From assembly GCA_021296015.1 (NCBI GenBank), contig JAGWBG010000025.1, forward strand, positions 1 through 10,687: a DNA stretch of 10,687 nt, read 5' to 3'. The notes beneath the pieces were generated by a model. The model searched no databases, was not told the DNA's origin, and saw only the letters and a list, made by a program, of their open reading frames with translations. The position numbers were made by a program, and so were the translations under genes. Source of the stretch: Dehalococcoidia bacterium (GTDB lineage: Bacteria > Chloroflexota > Dehalococcoidia > Lucifugimonadales > JAGWBF01). Below, piece by piece: positions 1 to 6,673 of the stretch (position 1 is the first letter of the stretch; every line of letters begins with the position of its first letter).

Positions 1-864
1 ATCTGAAGCACCGCCGCAACATGGGAAGGTGGCGTGCTGATGATGAGATCGGGGCCATAAACCTTATCACACCTCAGAAGCGTGTCGCCGCCGCCGGACT
101 TGTGCGCAGTGGCCGAAGCGTGTCCCTGAGCAGAGAGTTCCCCACAGTGCCAGGCCCGGGGAACGTGAATCCCGCCCATCACTGGATGCGCACAGTCGCT
201 TTCGGCACGGGGGGTGCTGCGATGGACTACTACGGAATCTTCTATCACGGCAACATCGCAACTCACATTGACGCCCTGTGCCACATCTGGGACGAGCACG
301 GCATATACAATGGACGTGACCCGGACAGCGAGATTACCTTCGACGGGGCCAGGTTTGGGGGTATCGAAAAGTGGAGCGACGGCATTATCACACGGGGTGT
401 GCTGATTGATATACCCAGGCACCGGGGAGAGCCTTACGTTACCCAGGAGCGCCCGGTCCACGGCTGGGAGTTGGAGGATGCCGCCAAGGCCCAGGGGGTG
501 ACTGTGGAACCCGGCGATGCCCTGGCAGTCTACTGCGGCCGAGAAGCCTGGCAGGATGTCCACCCGGACACCCCATACGCCACCATGAGGTTTTCACGCT
601 TCCTGCCTTCCCTTCTTACGGGACAACGACGTGGCGGTGCTGATCTGGGACATGATGGACGCCAACCCCCTTGGGTACGATGTTCCCTTCACCGTCCACG
701 GGGCAATCTATGCCTACGGAGTGGCGCTCCTGGACAACGCTTTGCTGCAACCCCTGGCAGAGGCCTGCGCAGAGGAGGGGCGGTACGAGTTCATGCTAAC
801 GGTCAACCCCCTCAGGGTGGTTGGAGGCACGGGGTCTCCCGTCAACCCCGTCGCCTTGTTCTAG
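1..864 (+). pseudogene. Cyclase-family (kynurenine formamidase-like) metal hydrolase, 5' partial and frameshifted
   Basis: This is a member of the bacterial cyclase family (Pfam Cyclase type), metal-dependent hydrolases related to kynurenine formamidase. The first frame carries the N-terminal NMGRWRADDEIGAINLIT block and, from the ATG at 21, the metal-binding stretch THIDALCH at residues 81-88 (His82, Asp84, His88), followed by GIYNGR. At about 580-590 homology leaves this frame. It resumes one base further on, at 589, with GFHASCLPFLRDNDVAVL, FTVHGAI and the terminal VVGGTGSPVNP block, ending at the TAG at 862-864. A TGA at 586-588 lies just before the resumed frame, so the gene cannot be read as one protein without a +1 shift. 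The frame is open to the left edge, and the family usually has residues before NxGRW, so the true start is probably outside the window. The ATG at 21 is unlikely to be genuine. The break may be a real mutation, a sequencing indel or, less likely, recoding. Specific substrate unknown. Confidence 0.85.
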
Positions 865-937
865 CCAAGGACCGAGACTGAAGCCATGCCGCGACGATAC
901 GGGGGATAATTGCAGCTAATGAATGGAGGCAGGGGAA

Positions 938-1954
938 ATGACGACGGAGGTTACAGGGCTAAGTATAGGTGGCGGCAGGAGCACCAACGACGATGAGATA
1001 ATCGCCGTGACCCGCAGGGCCGATGAACTGGGGTACGACACCGTGTGGACGGGTGAGGCCTGGGGTCGGGACGTTTTTACGGTGCTCACCATGATTGCCT
1101 GTCATACCAGCAGGCTGCGCCTGGGCACGGGGATAGCAACGGTGTTCAGCCGCACACCATCCATGATAGCCCAGAGCATCGCATCCCTGGACGTAATCTC
1201 CAAGGGCAGGGCCGTGCTGGGTCTGGGGACCAGCGGGCGGCTGGTTGTGGAAGGGTGGCACGGGCTCAAATATGAAAGGCCCCTGGAGAGGACCCGGGAG
1301 TACATTGAAATCATCCGCATGGCCCTGGCCGGACAGAGAGTGAACTACCAGGGGCGGAACTTCGAGCTAAGCCGATTCCGCCTTCAATTTTCGCCCGTGC
1401 AAGAGCGCATACCCATTTTCGTGGCGTCACTGGGCCAACGGAATATGGCCCTCACGGGAGAGTTGGCAGATGGCTGGCTACCTACCTGGGTGCACGTTGA
1501 CCACCTGCCCGGTATGAAGGCCCAGCTAGGGGAAGGCGCCGCAAACGCTGGCCGCAGCGCGGGTGATTTGACTGCTGCCCCTCAGATTATGTCCTACGTC
1601 ACGCGAAACGCCGACGATAAGGTGGAAGCACGGCGTCTCCTGAGCGGACACATGGCCTACTACGTGGGCGGCATGGGGACCTACTATAACGACCTGTTCC
1701 AACGTTATGGCTATGGAGAGGAGGCCCGGCGTGTCCGGGAGGCCTGGGCATTGAATGAGCGGGAGCGGGCGGCGTCCATGTTCTCCGATGACATACTGGA
1801 CAAGCTCACCATCTGGGGCGACGTTGAGGAGTGCCGCGATAAATTGGCGAAATATAGAGAGAACGGGGCGGATATGCCCGTCATTGGGTTCCCTCACGGA
1901 TGTCCTCTGGATGCCTCCATTCGCACCCTGGAGGCCCTGGCCCCTCGGGACTAG
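938..1954 (+). CDS. LLM-class (luciferase-like) flavin/F420-dependent oxidoreductase
   Basis: This 338-residue protein belongs to the bacterial luciferase-like TIM-barrel superfamily, whose members oxidise or reduce organic substrates using F420 or FMN. Family blocks are visible in order: ADELGYDTVWTGEAWGRD (residues 28-45), TSRLRLGTGIATVFSRTP (57-74), the barrel strand with ISKGRAVLGLGTSG (87-100), RTREYIEIIRMAL (118-130), IPIFVASLGQRN (158-169) and LADGWLPTW (176-184). Length is normal for the family. I place the start at the ATG at 938 because GGAGG at 925-929 sits 8 bases upstream. An in-frame ATG at 923 lies on top of that site and is less likely. The gene follows the cyclase by 73 bases on the same strand, and cyclase plus LLM enzymes are plausible partners in breakdown of a cyclic or aromatic compound. 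The choice of F420 over FMN is inferred from the resemblance, not proven. Confidence 0.9.
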   Translation: MTTEVTGLSIGGGRSTNDDEIIAVTRRADELGYDTVWTGEAWGRDVFTVLTMIACHTSRLRLGTGIATVFSRTPSMIAQSIASLDVISKGRAVLGLGTSGRLVVEGWHGLKYERPLERTREYIEIIRMALAGQRVNYQGRNFELSRFRLQFSPVQERIPIFVASLGQRNMALTGELADGWLPTWVHVDHLPGMKAQLGEGAANAGRSAGDLTAAPQIMSYVTRNADDKVEARRLLSGHMAYYVGGMGTYYNDLFQRYGYGEEARRVREAWALNERERAASMFSDDILDKLTIWGDVEECRDKLAKYRENGADMPVIGFPHGCPLDASIRTLEALAPRD

Positions 1955-2008
1955 TATGCCCTCCCCGGTAACGCTTGATGCAAATTAACAACTCAGGTTC
2001 TTTTCCTG

Positions 2009-2034
2009 ACCTGCCTGTCGGCAGACAGGCGGGT
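2009..2034. repeat. GC-rich hairpin (inverted repeat) downstream of the LLM gene
   Basis: Arms 2009-2019 and 2024-2034 pair over 11 positions, with one G-T wobble, around a GGCA loop. It begins 55 bases after the LLM stop. No T-run follows, so it is not a classical intrinsic terminator, although it could still stabilise or end the upstream transcript. Confidence 0.6.
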
Positions 2035-2060
2035 GAATGGATTGCTAGACCAGACCCAGT

Positions 2061-2126
2061 CGTCATTCTGGCGTAGGCCAGAATCCAGTGCGTTGAGGAA
2101 TAGATTCCCGCGAAAGCGGGATCGTC
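2061..2126. repeat. Composite two-hairpin intergenic repeat, copy 1
   Basis: The unit begins CGTCATTCTGGC. Its first hairpin has perfect 8-base arms ATTCTGGC (2065-2072) and GCCAGAAT (2077-2084) around GTAG. A second hairpin has arms CCCGC (2107-2111) and GCGGG (2116-2120) around a GAAA loop. The first hairpin matches that of the copy at 5335-5395 except for its loop. Together with the copies near 3292 and 5335 it forms a dispersed palindromic family of the REP/BIME or MITE-remnant type. It lies only in non-coding sequence here, between the LLM gene and the lipoprotein gene. Confidence 0.7.
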
Positions 2127-2175
2127 GGAGGGACGGATATATTCACATGGACAACCTTGTATATGAAGAGGGCAA

Positions 2176-3267
2176 GTGAACCTGACTCGTTGGAATAGTA
2201 TGGCCGTATCGGTCCTTTTGATTGGAGCGATTGCAACCCTGGCCTGTGCTGCCGAAGGCGCGACACCGACGGCTACCACAGTCCCGACTCCCCTTGATAC
2301 GGTGCGCCCCACGCCTACACCCACTCGTGTACCAACGGCAACACCTACAGAGCAGCCCACCTCCACACCGACTCCCACGCCCCGGACACTCAGTTGCGGT
2401 GATACCATTACCTCCGACACCGTGCTTGCCAACGACCTCACCTGCGGTGAGGGTATAGCGCTGATTATTGGGGCCGACGACATCCGGCTGGACCTGGCCG
2501 GACACACCCTCAGCGGCCCCGGTCGCGGGCCCTGGGTATGGCCCAGAAGGGCTACAACCAGCATCGCGGTATTCGCCGGGAGAAGGACAGGTGTGTGGAT
2601 AGGGAACGGGAATGTAACCCGCTTCTCTACAGGGGTCCTGCTGGAGGGCACTACCGACAGCGAGGTCAGCTTGCTGGCAGCTACGGATAATTTCTACGGG
2701 ATTTATCTGATAGAAGCCACGGAGAACCGAATAACCGACAACTTTGTCAGGAAAAACACCTATGGCATTCATCTACAGATGTCCAACAGCAATTTCATAG
2801 TTGGCAACGAGAGCTTCAACAACCTGTACCAGAGTCCTGGAGGATATGGATTGAACCTCATCCTCTCAGACGGCAACGAAGTGCGGGATAACGTTATGGA
2901 GGCCAACGTCAATCAGGGAATCTGGATTGTCGCTTCCAAGAACAACCTGATTTTCCGCAACGACCTCATCAATAACAGACCTAACGGCATGGACGAAACA
3001 TCCCAGTACATGAGACTCGAAGAAACTGTGGAAGATGGCCGCGAAGAAGTGCCTGAGGGTCTTCTTTCTCCCATGGAAATGGTAGACCGCCTGGTGGCCG
3101 CAACAGGAGCCAACGAGTGGTATAATAGTGACCTGAAAGAGGGGAATTACTGGTCCGACTACGAGGGAGTGGACGCCGACGGGGACGGCATCGGGGACAC
3201 GCCCCATCTCATTTCAGGAAGCAGAGAGGCCGAGGACATCTACCCATCCGTCAACCCTTACCGATGA
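2176..3267 (+). CDS. Secreted lipoprotein with parallel beta-helix (NosD-like) domain
   Basis: The 363-residue product starts with a basic then hydrophobic signal segment (about residues 5-23) ending in TLACAAEG, so Cys24 is a likely lipidation site, though Thr at -3 and Leu at -2 are not ideal for a lipobox. Residues about 29-73 form a Thr/Pro-rich linker typical of a cell-surface spacer. The rest resembles right-handed parallel beta-helix proteins of the NosD/PbH1 type: a capping stretch with LDLAGHTLSG, then repeated turns such as ENRITDNFV, NSNFIVGN, GNEVRDNV and KNNLIFRND with stacked Asn. The C-terminus has NYWSDY (324-329) and DADGDGIGD (333-341), a calcium-loop-like motif common at the end of such proteins. 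I use the GTG at 2176, preceded by GAGGG; an ATG at 2200 is the alternative. It probably binds or processes carbohydrate outside the cell. No catalytic residues can be assigned, so the function is open. Confidence 0.85.
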   Translation: MNLTRWNSMAVSVLLIGAIATLACAAEGATPTATTVPTPLDTVRPTPTPTRVPTATPTEQPTSTPTPTPRTLSCGDTITSDTVLANDLTCGEGIALIIGADDIRLDLAGHTLSGPGRGPWVWPRRATTSIAVFAGRRTGVWIGNGNVTRFSTGVLLEGTTDSEVSLLAATDNFYGIYLIEATENRITDNFVRKNTYGIHLQMSNSNFIVGNESFNNLYQSPGGYGLNLILSDGNEVRDNVMEANVNQGIWIVASKNNLIFRNDLINNRPNGMDETSQYMRLEETVEDGREEVPEGLLSPMEMVDRLVAATGANEWYNSDLKEGNYWSDYEGVDADGDGIGDTPHLISGSREAEDIYPSVNPYR

Positions 3268-3291
3268 TCTGAAGCCTTCGCAAAACTCTCT

Positions 3292-3317
3292 GTCATTCCA
3301 ACCTGCGCCGGAATCCA
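3292..3317. repeat. Degenerate intergenic repeat, copy 2
   Basis: GTCATTCC at 3292-3299 and GCCGGAATCC at 3307-3316 enclose AACCTGC. It matches the second hairpin of the copy at 5335-5395 except that two G residues in the left arm are A, which weakens the stem. It starts 24 bases after the lipoprotein stop codon. Confidence 0.6.
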
Positions 3318-3341
3318 TCTCCGGACCAGGCCCGATGTAAG

Positions 3342-3390
3342 CTCTGACCCTCAGAGTGAGGACCATTCTTCTCCCTTCGTGGGCGAGGGA
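3342..3390. repeat. Two small hairpins upstream of the kinase gene
   Basis: The first hairpin has arms CTCTGA (3342-3347) and TCAGAG (3351-3356) with a CCC loop. The second spans 3372-3390, with TCCCT and CG pairing to CGAGGGA around TGGG with one bulged T. No T-run follows either one. They occupy the spacer between the lipoprotein and kinase genes. The kinase frame stays open across the second hairpin, but that extension does not look like protein-coding sequence. Confidence 0.4.
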
Positions 3391-3486
3391 ACTTTCCCAA
3401 AAGGCTCATGGCCCCCTCCCTTGGCTCGGGGCAGCAATGAAGGGTGCTCAAGGCGACAATCAAAAGACCAGGGAAGGTCGAAGGAT

Positions 3487-4524
3487 ATGGGTGCAGTCCA
3501 GCTAGACAGATTCAAGTTAGAGGGACATTTGGGGTCCGGCTCGGACTACGAGGCCCACGCCGCAACCGATAGCCGCACAGGCAACCCGGTAGTAGTTAAA
3601 AGGCCCAATCCGGACTACATATCCAGAAAGCTGCACCACGGGGTTGACCAACTCTCGGAGAAGCTGATAGAGGTGCATGAGGCCGTTGGGGACTCTACAC
3701 CCTATGTGGCTCACCTGGTGGGTTATACGGAAACGGCCCCTCATAACGAATACTTTGGGGATTCCTTGAATGAGAGCTACCGTGTCCTGGTTGAGGAGAG
3801 GGCAAAGGGCTTTCCCCTGGCGGGTGACATCCGGGACAAGTTCAAAGGCATCCCCATAGGACTGGGACAGAACCTGTTCGCCCTCCACACCCTGGTGCCC
3901 CATTCCCACAAGGGTTTCTTCCCGATACATCAACAGCTTATGGACCTGGAGGAGACCTTCCACAATGCGGGCCACCTCCTGCTGGACATGAGGCCCCAGA
4001 ACGTGTACTTCGACCCCGGTGAGGGAAAGATAACGGTGATAGACATCGGCACAATTCCCACCCAGGGTCCCGCCGCCCAGGGCCGGGCCAGTATGGGGAA
4101 CCGCCCGGGAGACATCCACGATTTCTTTGCGGAGCTATTCAAGTTCTACGCCACTCCCGATAGCCCCCCCTCCGGCGTCAGAGGATACGGTGAAGCTGCC
4201 GGGATGAGGAGCGTGCCGGACTTCGACCAGCAGCTTGACATGATGATTCATAGCTATCTGGGTGTACCCGATATGGGGCTGAAGGAAGCCGCCCTGGGTA
4301 TACTGCAAAAGGTCCAGAGCCGGGGCTACGCGTCCTTTGACGATTTTCGCAGAGATTTCAACCATCATTTGACCGCTCTGGATGAGCGGAACAAGAGGCT
4401 TCCAGACCTGGATGACCTGGTCGGTGTATGGTGTGAGGCTATGCAGATGATGTCGGCTGACTACTGGCGTAAGTTCCTCTTCGACCCCGACACGGACCTG
4501 GCGCACTACAGAATAACAACGTAA
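3487..4524 (+). CDS. Divergent Ser/Thr protein kinase (non-RD)
   Basis: Counted from the ATG at 3487, the 345-residue protein has a glycine-rich loop GSGSDY (16-21), the ATP-anchoring lysine in VVVKR (Lys38), a catalytic loop LLDMRPQN in which Asp167 and Asn172 are kept but His-Arg of HRD is replaced by Leu-Leu, and the metal-binding DIG (Asp186, in place of DFG). The essential Lys, Asp, Asn and Asp are therefore present, so an active enzyme is plausible, but it would be a non-RD kinase. About 50 residues between Leu111 and Asp167 and a C-terminal region of about 130 residues are not typical Hanks-type sequence. No membrane segment, PASTA or sensor domain is seen, so it is probably cytoplasmic. 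I prefer the start at 3487, with GGGAAGG at 3471-3477, over an in-frame GTG at 3379 that lies in hairpin repeat sequence. The PP2C phosphatase follows immediately and is the likely antagonist. Substrate unknown. Confidence 0.8.
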   Translation: MGAVQLDRFKLEGHLGSGSDYEAHAATDSRTGNPVVVKRPNPDYISRKLHHGVDQLSEKLIEVHEAVGDSTPYVAHLVGYTETAPHNEYFGDSLNESYRVLVEERAKGFPLAGDIRDKFKGIPIGLGQNLFALHTLVPHSHKGFFPIHQQLMDLEETFHNAGHLLLDMRPQNVYFDPGEGKITVIDIGTIPTQGPAAQGRASMGNRPGDIHDFFAELFKFYATPDSPPSGVRGYGEAAGMRSVPDFDQQLDMMIHSYLGVPDMGLKEAALGILQKVQSRGYASFDDFRRDFNHHLTALDERNKRLPDLDDLVGVWCEAMQMMSADYWRKFLFDPDTDLAHYRITT

Positions 4525-4543
4525 GCCAAGGGTGCCACAGGCA

Positions 4544-5221
4544 ATGAGCAACTACTCGGTGGACTCGTTTCAAGATAACTCGGCCCACGGTGAGGATGCC
4601 TTTCTCATAAGGGAACTGGGCAGCACCGATTCTCTGGACGTCGTCCTTGACGGGGTCACTCAGTGCGAAGGAGGATACGCCAGCAATTTCACGGTATCCG
4701 TCCTCCAGGATGCTTCCATTGAAAGCCTGAGCGACCTTATAGATGCCATCGAGCAGGCGAACAGCATCCTCTTCCAGAACGGAAGGGGACGCAACCTTTT
4801 GACTACTGTCTCTGCCGCCCTGAAGATGGGTGACGAGCTACACGTTATAAACGTGGGAGATAGCCCCATGTACCTGATCCGGGACGGTGAGATAACCGAG
4901 CTTACAACCATCTCGAAATCCAACATATTCCCCGGCAGGGTCAACGGTGCGATGGGTATCAATGGAAGTCTCACCTATGAATATAAGAGCGTGACCATCC
5001 GGCCACACGACAGGCTGGTCCTCACCACTGACGGGCTTATGAACAACATATTCCCGAAAGAGCTACTGGGCATCGTCGAAAGTTCCGGGTCTCCCCAGGA
5101 AGCCGTTTCGGCCATACAAGAGCTTGTTAGCGAGAAACGTAGCCTGCATAAGGGCAGGGAGGACTCCTACGGCACTTTCCGGGAGGACGACCAGACCGCT
5201 ATAGTCCGGTACTTCGACTGA
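4544..5221 (+). CDS. PP2C-type (PPM) Ser/Thr protein phosphatase
   Basis: The 225-residue protein is a compact, stand-alone PP2C catalytic domain. Metal-binding motifs are in the expected order: GED (Asp18), VVLDGVTQCEGGYAS (Asp36, Gly37, an expanded form of the DGxGG motif), TTVSAALKMGDELHVINVGDSPMYLI containing GDS (105-107), LTTDGL (Asp163) and REDDQTAIV (Asp215/Asp216). It would remove phosphate from Ser/Thr residues using Mn or Mg. There is no signal peptide or membrane segment. The kinase ends only 19 bases upstream, so the two are almost certainly one transcript, and the phosphatase probably reverses the kinase reaction or the kinase's autophosphorylation. The start is uncertain: the ATG at 4544 has AAGG at 4528-4531, rather far away, while an in-frame GTG at 4532 would add four residues. 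It lies next to a convergent spacer containing hairpins. Confidence 0.85.
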   Translation: MSNYSVDSFQDNSAHGEDAFLIRELGSTDSLDVVLDGVTQCEGGYASNFTVSVLQDASIESLSDLIDAIEQANSILFQNGRGRNLLTTVSAALKMGDELHVINVGDSPMYLIRDGEITELTTISKSNIFPGRVNGAMGINGSLTYEYKSVTIRPHDRLVLTTDGLMNNIFPKELLGIVESSGSPQEAVSAIQELVSEKRSLHKGREDSYGTFREDDQTAIVRYFD

Positions 5222-5242
5222 CCAGGTCGCCGGTTGTGCCGA

Positions 5243-5296
5243 CAGGAAAAGTATAGTTCCTGGGGCCTGTTGACGCTAGCAATTCCCCGATAGGGG
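5243..5296. other. Hairpins downstream of the phosphatase gene
   Basis: Two inverted repeats follow the kinase/phosphatase genes: CAGGAA (5243-5248) with TTCCTG (5257-5262) around an 8-base loop, and CCCC (5285-5288) with GGGG (5293-5296) around GATA. Neither is followed by a T-run, so a terminator role is possible but not shown. Confidence 0.35.
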
Positions 5297-5334
5297 CTGA
5301 CAACCTGGACGCCCACATAGAACACCCCTTCTCC

Positions 5335-5395
5335 GTCATTCTGGCTTTCGCCAGAATCCAGAGTGGGGGTGGATTCCGGCCTGCGCCGGAATGAC
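5335..5395. repeat. Composite two-hairpin intergenic repeat, copy 3 (most complete)
   Basis: This 61-base unit starts GTCATTCTGGC and ends GCCGGAATGAC, so its outer ends are inverted copies with one mismatch in 11. Inside are two perfect hairpins: ATTCTGGC/GCCAGAAT (5338-5345 and 5350-5357, loop TTTC) and ATTCCGGC/GCCGGAAT (5373-5380 and 5385-5392, loop CTGC). It sits in the convergent spacer between the phosphatase and zinc-ribbon genes. It looks like a REP/BIME-type or small non-autonomous mobile unit; no target duplication could be defined. Confidence 0.75.
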
Positions 5396-5415
5396 AGAAT
5401 GGCAAAGGTCCCGCT

Positions 5416-5613
5416 CTAACGGCTGCCGGATAATACCTCGGACTTCTCAGCGCCTTGCTCAACAGGCGTTAATTCAACGGATGCTAAAGCTGACTGTGCC
5501 ATTTCCTTCAGGCACCACTTGCATATCCCCTCTTGCACAGCACCCCGCAACGGTCCGCTGCACCTCGAGCAACGCTCAAATTTCATGTCGAGAAGCCAGC
5601 CTAGTGCGCCCAT
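5416..5613 (-). CDS. Small double-CxxC zinc-ribbon protein
   Basis: This 65-residue protein has two CxxC knuckles, CSRC (residues 15-18) and CKWC (32-35), separated by 13 residues, the pattern of a single zinc-ribbon. The C-terminal 30 residues are polar and look disordered. It has no signal peptide or membrane segment. The gene is supported by a strong ribosome binding site (GGAGG) seven bases before its ATG and by its position 32 bases after the stop of the upstream LLM gene on the same strand, which suggests co-transcription. It could be a small nucleic-acid-binding or protein-interaction factor. I do not recognise a named family, and whether it serves the oxidoreductases or is independent cannot be told from the sequence. 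Confidence 0.65.
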   Translation of the reverse strand: MGALGWLLDMKFERCSRCSGPLRGAVQEGICKWCLKEMAQSALASVELTPVEQGAEKSEVLSGSR

Positions 5614-5620
5614 AACTCAT

Positions 5621-5625
5621 CCTCC
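5621..5625 (-). promoter_or_regulatory. Ribosome binding site of the zinc-ribbon gene
   Basis: Read on the minus strand this is GGAGG, seven bases before the ATG at 5613. It is the main support for translation of this short gene. Another ATG two bases after the site is out of frame and too close to the site to be used well. Confidence 0.65.
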
Positions 5626-5645
5626 AGGACTAGTTTTTCCCTTTG

Positions 5646-6608
5646 CTACCGCCCGAAATAGGGCAGGATTCCCCTTGCGGCAACCCGCATCTGCTCCCGG
5701 ACGCCGTTCACGTCGGGGGCAATCCACTCGAAATCTATATCCCTTGCTCCGGCCTCTACCTTAGCCTCCACCTCTTTGATGCACTCCTCGGCGGTGCCAG
5801 TGATGCAGAGGGCTTGGGCGATGTCCTCGGCGCTGCGCTGGGGTGTGGCGTACCTCTCGCCCACGATGGCGGTGGCGGTGCGCAGCGCCTCCTCCCTTGT
5901 ATCAGCGACACAGATGGGCTGGAGCAGGCCCCAGTGGAAGCCGGAGAGGTCGCGCCCCCCTTCGGCGGCAACGTCTCGAATGCGCTCAACGCTTTCCCTG
6001 AGCCGTTGGGTGGTATACAGGTAGGGATACCAGCCGTCGCCATGCCGGGCGGCCCTGCGTATTGACGGCTCCTCCCGTCCGGCGACCCATATAGGCGGGT
6101 GGGGCTTCTGAATAGGGAAGGGCAACAGGGTCACATCCCTGCACTGGTAGTAACGCCCCTCAAAGGTCACGTTCTCTTCGGTCCAGAGACGTTTGAGAAG
6201 CCGGAGAATTTCGTTGCCCAGTCTCCCTCGCTCCTCGAAAGGCACTCCGAGAACGTCGTACTCCATCCGGGTAGCCTCCCTCGGCCCGCCGACCCCGACG
6301 CCAAAATCCAGGCGTCCCCCGCTAACGTGGTCCAGGGAGGCAACCAGCTTGGCAAGCAGCACCGGATGATAGAAAGGTATGAGCACGATACCCGTGAGCA
6401 GGCGGATGTGCCGGGTAGCTCCGGCGGCGGCAGCCATAGCGGGGATGTTCAGCACCGTTGGCCGGGGTGGGTTACCTGCCATCACACGCTCGCCGGTGCC
6501 GATGCGGGCATAGCCCAACTCCTCGGCCTCGCGAGCCAGCTCAGGTATAGCCCAAAAGTCCGATTCGGGGATTACGAATGAGCCAAAGGTAGGCCCCGTC
6601 TGCGCCAT
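5646..6608 (-). CDS. LLM-class F420-dependent oxidoreductase
   Basis: The 320-residue protein is a full-length luciferase-like TIM-barrel oxidoreductase, closest by eye to the F420-dependent group. Visible blocks are AREAEELGYARIGTGERV (25-42), RHIRLLTGIVLIPFYHP (66-82), SLDHVSGGRLDFGVGVGG (91-108), the segment VTFEGRYYQ (147-155), KPHPPIWVAG (168-177) and ARHGDGWYPY (187-196). The start at 6608 is well supported: GGAGGGG lies five bases upstream. It lies 65 bases downstream of another LLM gene on the same strand and 32 bases before the zinc-ribbon gene, so these probably form one operon. It is clearly different in sequence from the other two LLM proteins here, so these are divergent paralogues, not a recent duplication. 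Substrate unknown. Confidence 0.9.
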   Translation of the reverse strand: MAQTGPTFGSFVIPESDFWAIPELAREAEELGYARIGTGERVMAGNPPRPTVLNIPAMAAAAGATRHIRLLTGIVLIPFYHPVLLAKLVASLDHVSGGRLDFGVGVGGPREATRMEYDVLGVPFEERGRLGNEILRLLKRLWTEENVTFEGRYYQCRDVTLLPFPIQKPHPPIWVAGREEPSIRRAARHGDGWYPYLYTTQRLRESVERIRDVAAEGGRDLSGFHWGLLQPICVADTREEALRTATAIVGERYATPQRSAEDIAQALCITGTAEECIKEVEAKVEAGARDIDFEWIAPDVNGVREQMRVAARGILPYFGR

Positions 6609-6673
6609 TTTGGCCCCTCCTCGTTTTTATAGAAGGCTGGAATCCTCAGAACTTTGGGGAGAGCGACCCTGCC

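Noticed and set aside
1881..2651. Minus-strand open frame of 256 codons over the LLM end and lipoprotein start
   Set aside because: It crosses the repeat-bearing spacer and mirrors the Thr/Pro linker as Val/Gly repeats, so it is a shadow of the plus-strand gene.
2176..3267. True NosD of nitrous oxide reductase maturation
   Set aside because: The similarity is to the generic beta-helix fold. None of the nos neighbours (NosZ, NosF, NosY, NosL) are in the window, and the lipoprotein anchor with Thr/Pro linker fits a surface protein better.
3379..3486. N-terminal extension of the kinase frame
   Set aside because: The extension starts inside a hairpin in the spacer and encodes Gly/Pro/Ser/Arg-rich sequence without homology. 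The ATG at 3487 with GGGAAGG upstream begins directly before the kinase domain.
5243..5296. Intrinsic terminator after the phosphatase gene
   Set aside because: Hairpins are present but neither stem is followed by a T-run, so it is listed only as hairpins.
2061..5395. CRISPR array
   Set aside because: The repeat copies are palindromic, differ in length and are separated by whole genes, with no regular spacers.
5643..6581. Plus-strand open frames opposite the LLM gene
   Set aside because: They are low-complexity shadows. The minus strand encodes a complete LLM protein with a ribosome binding site.
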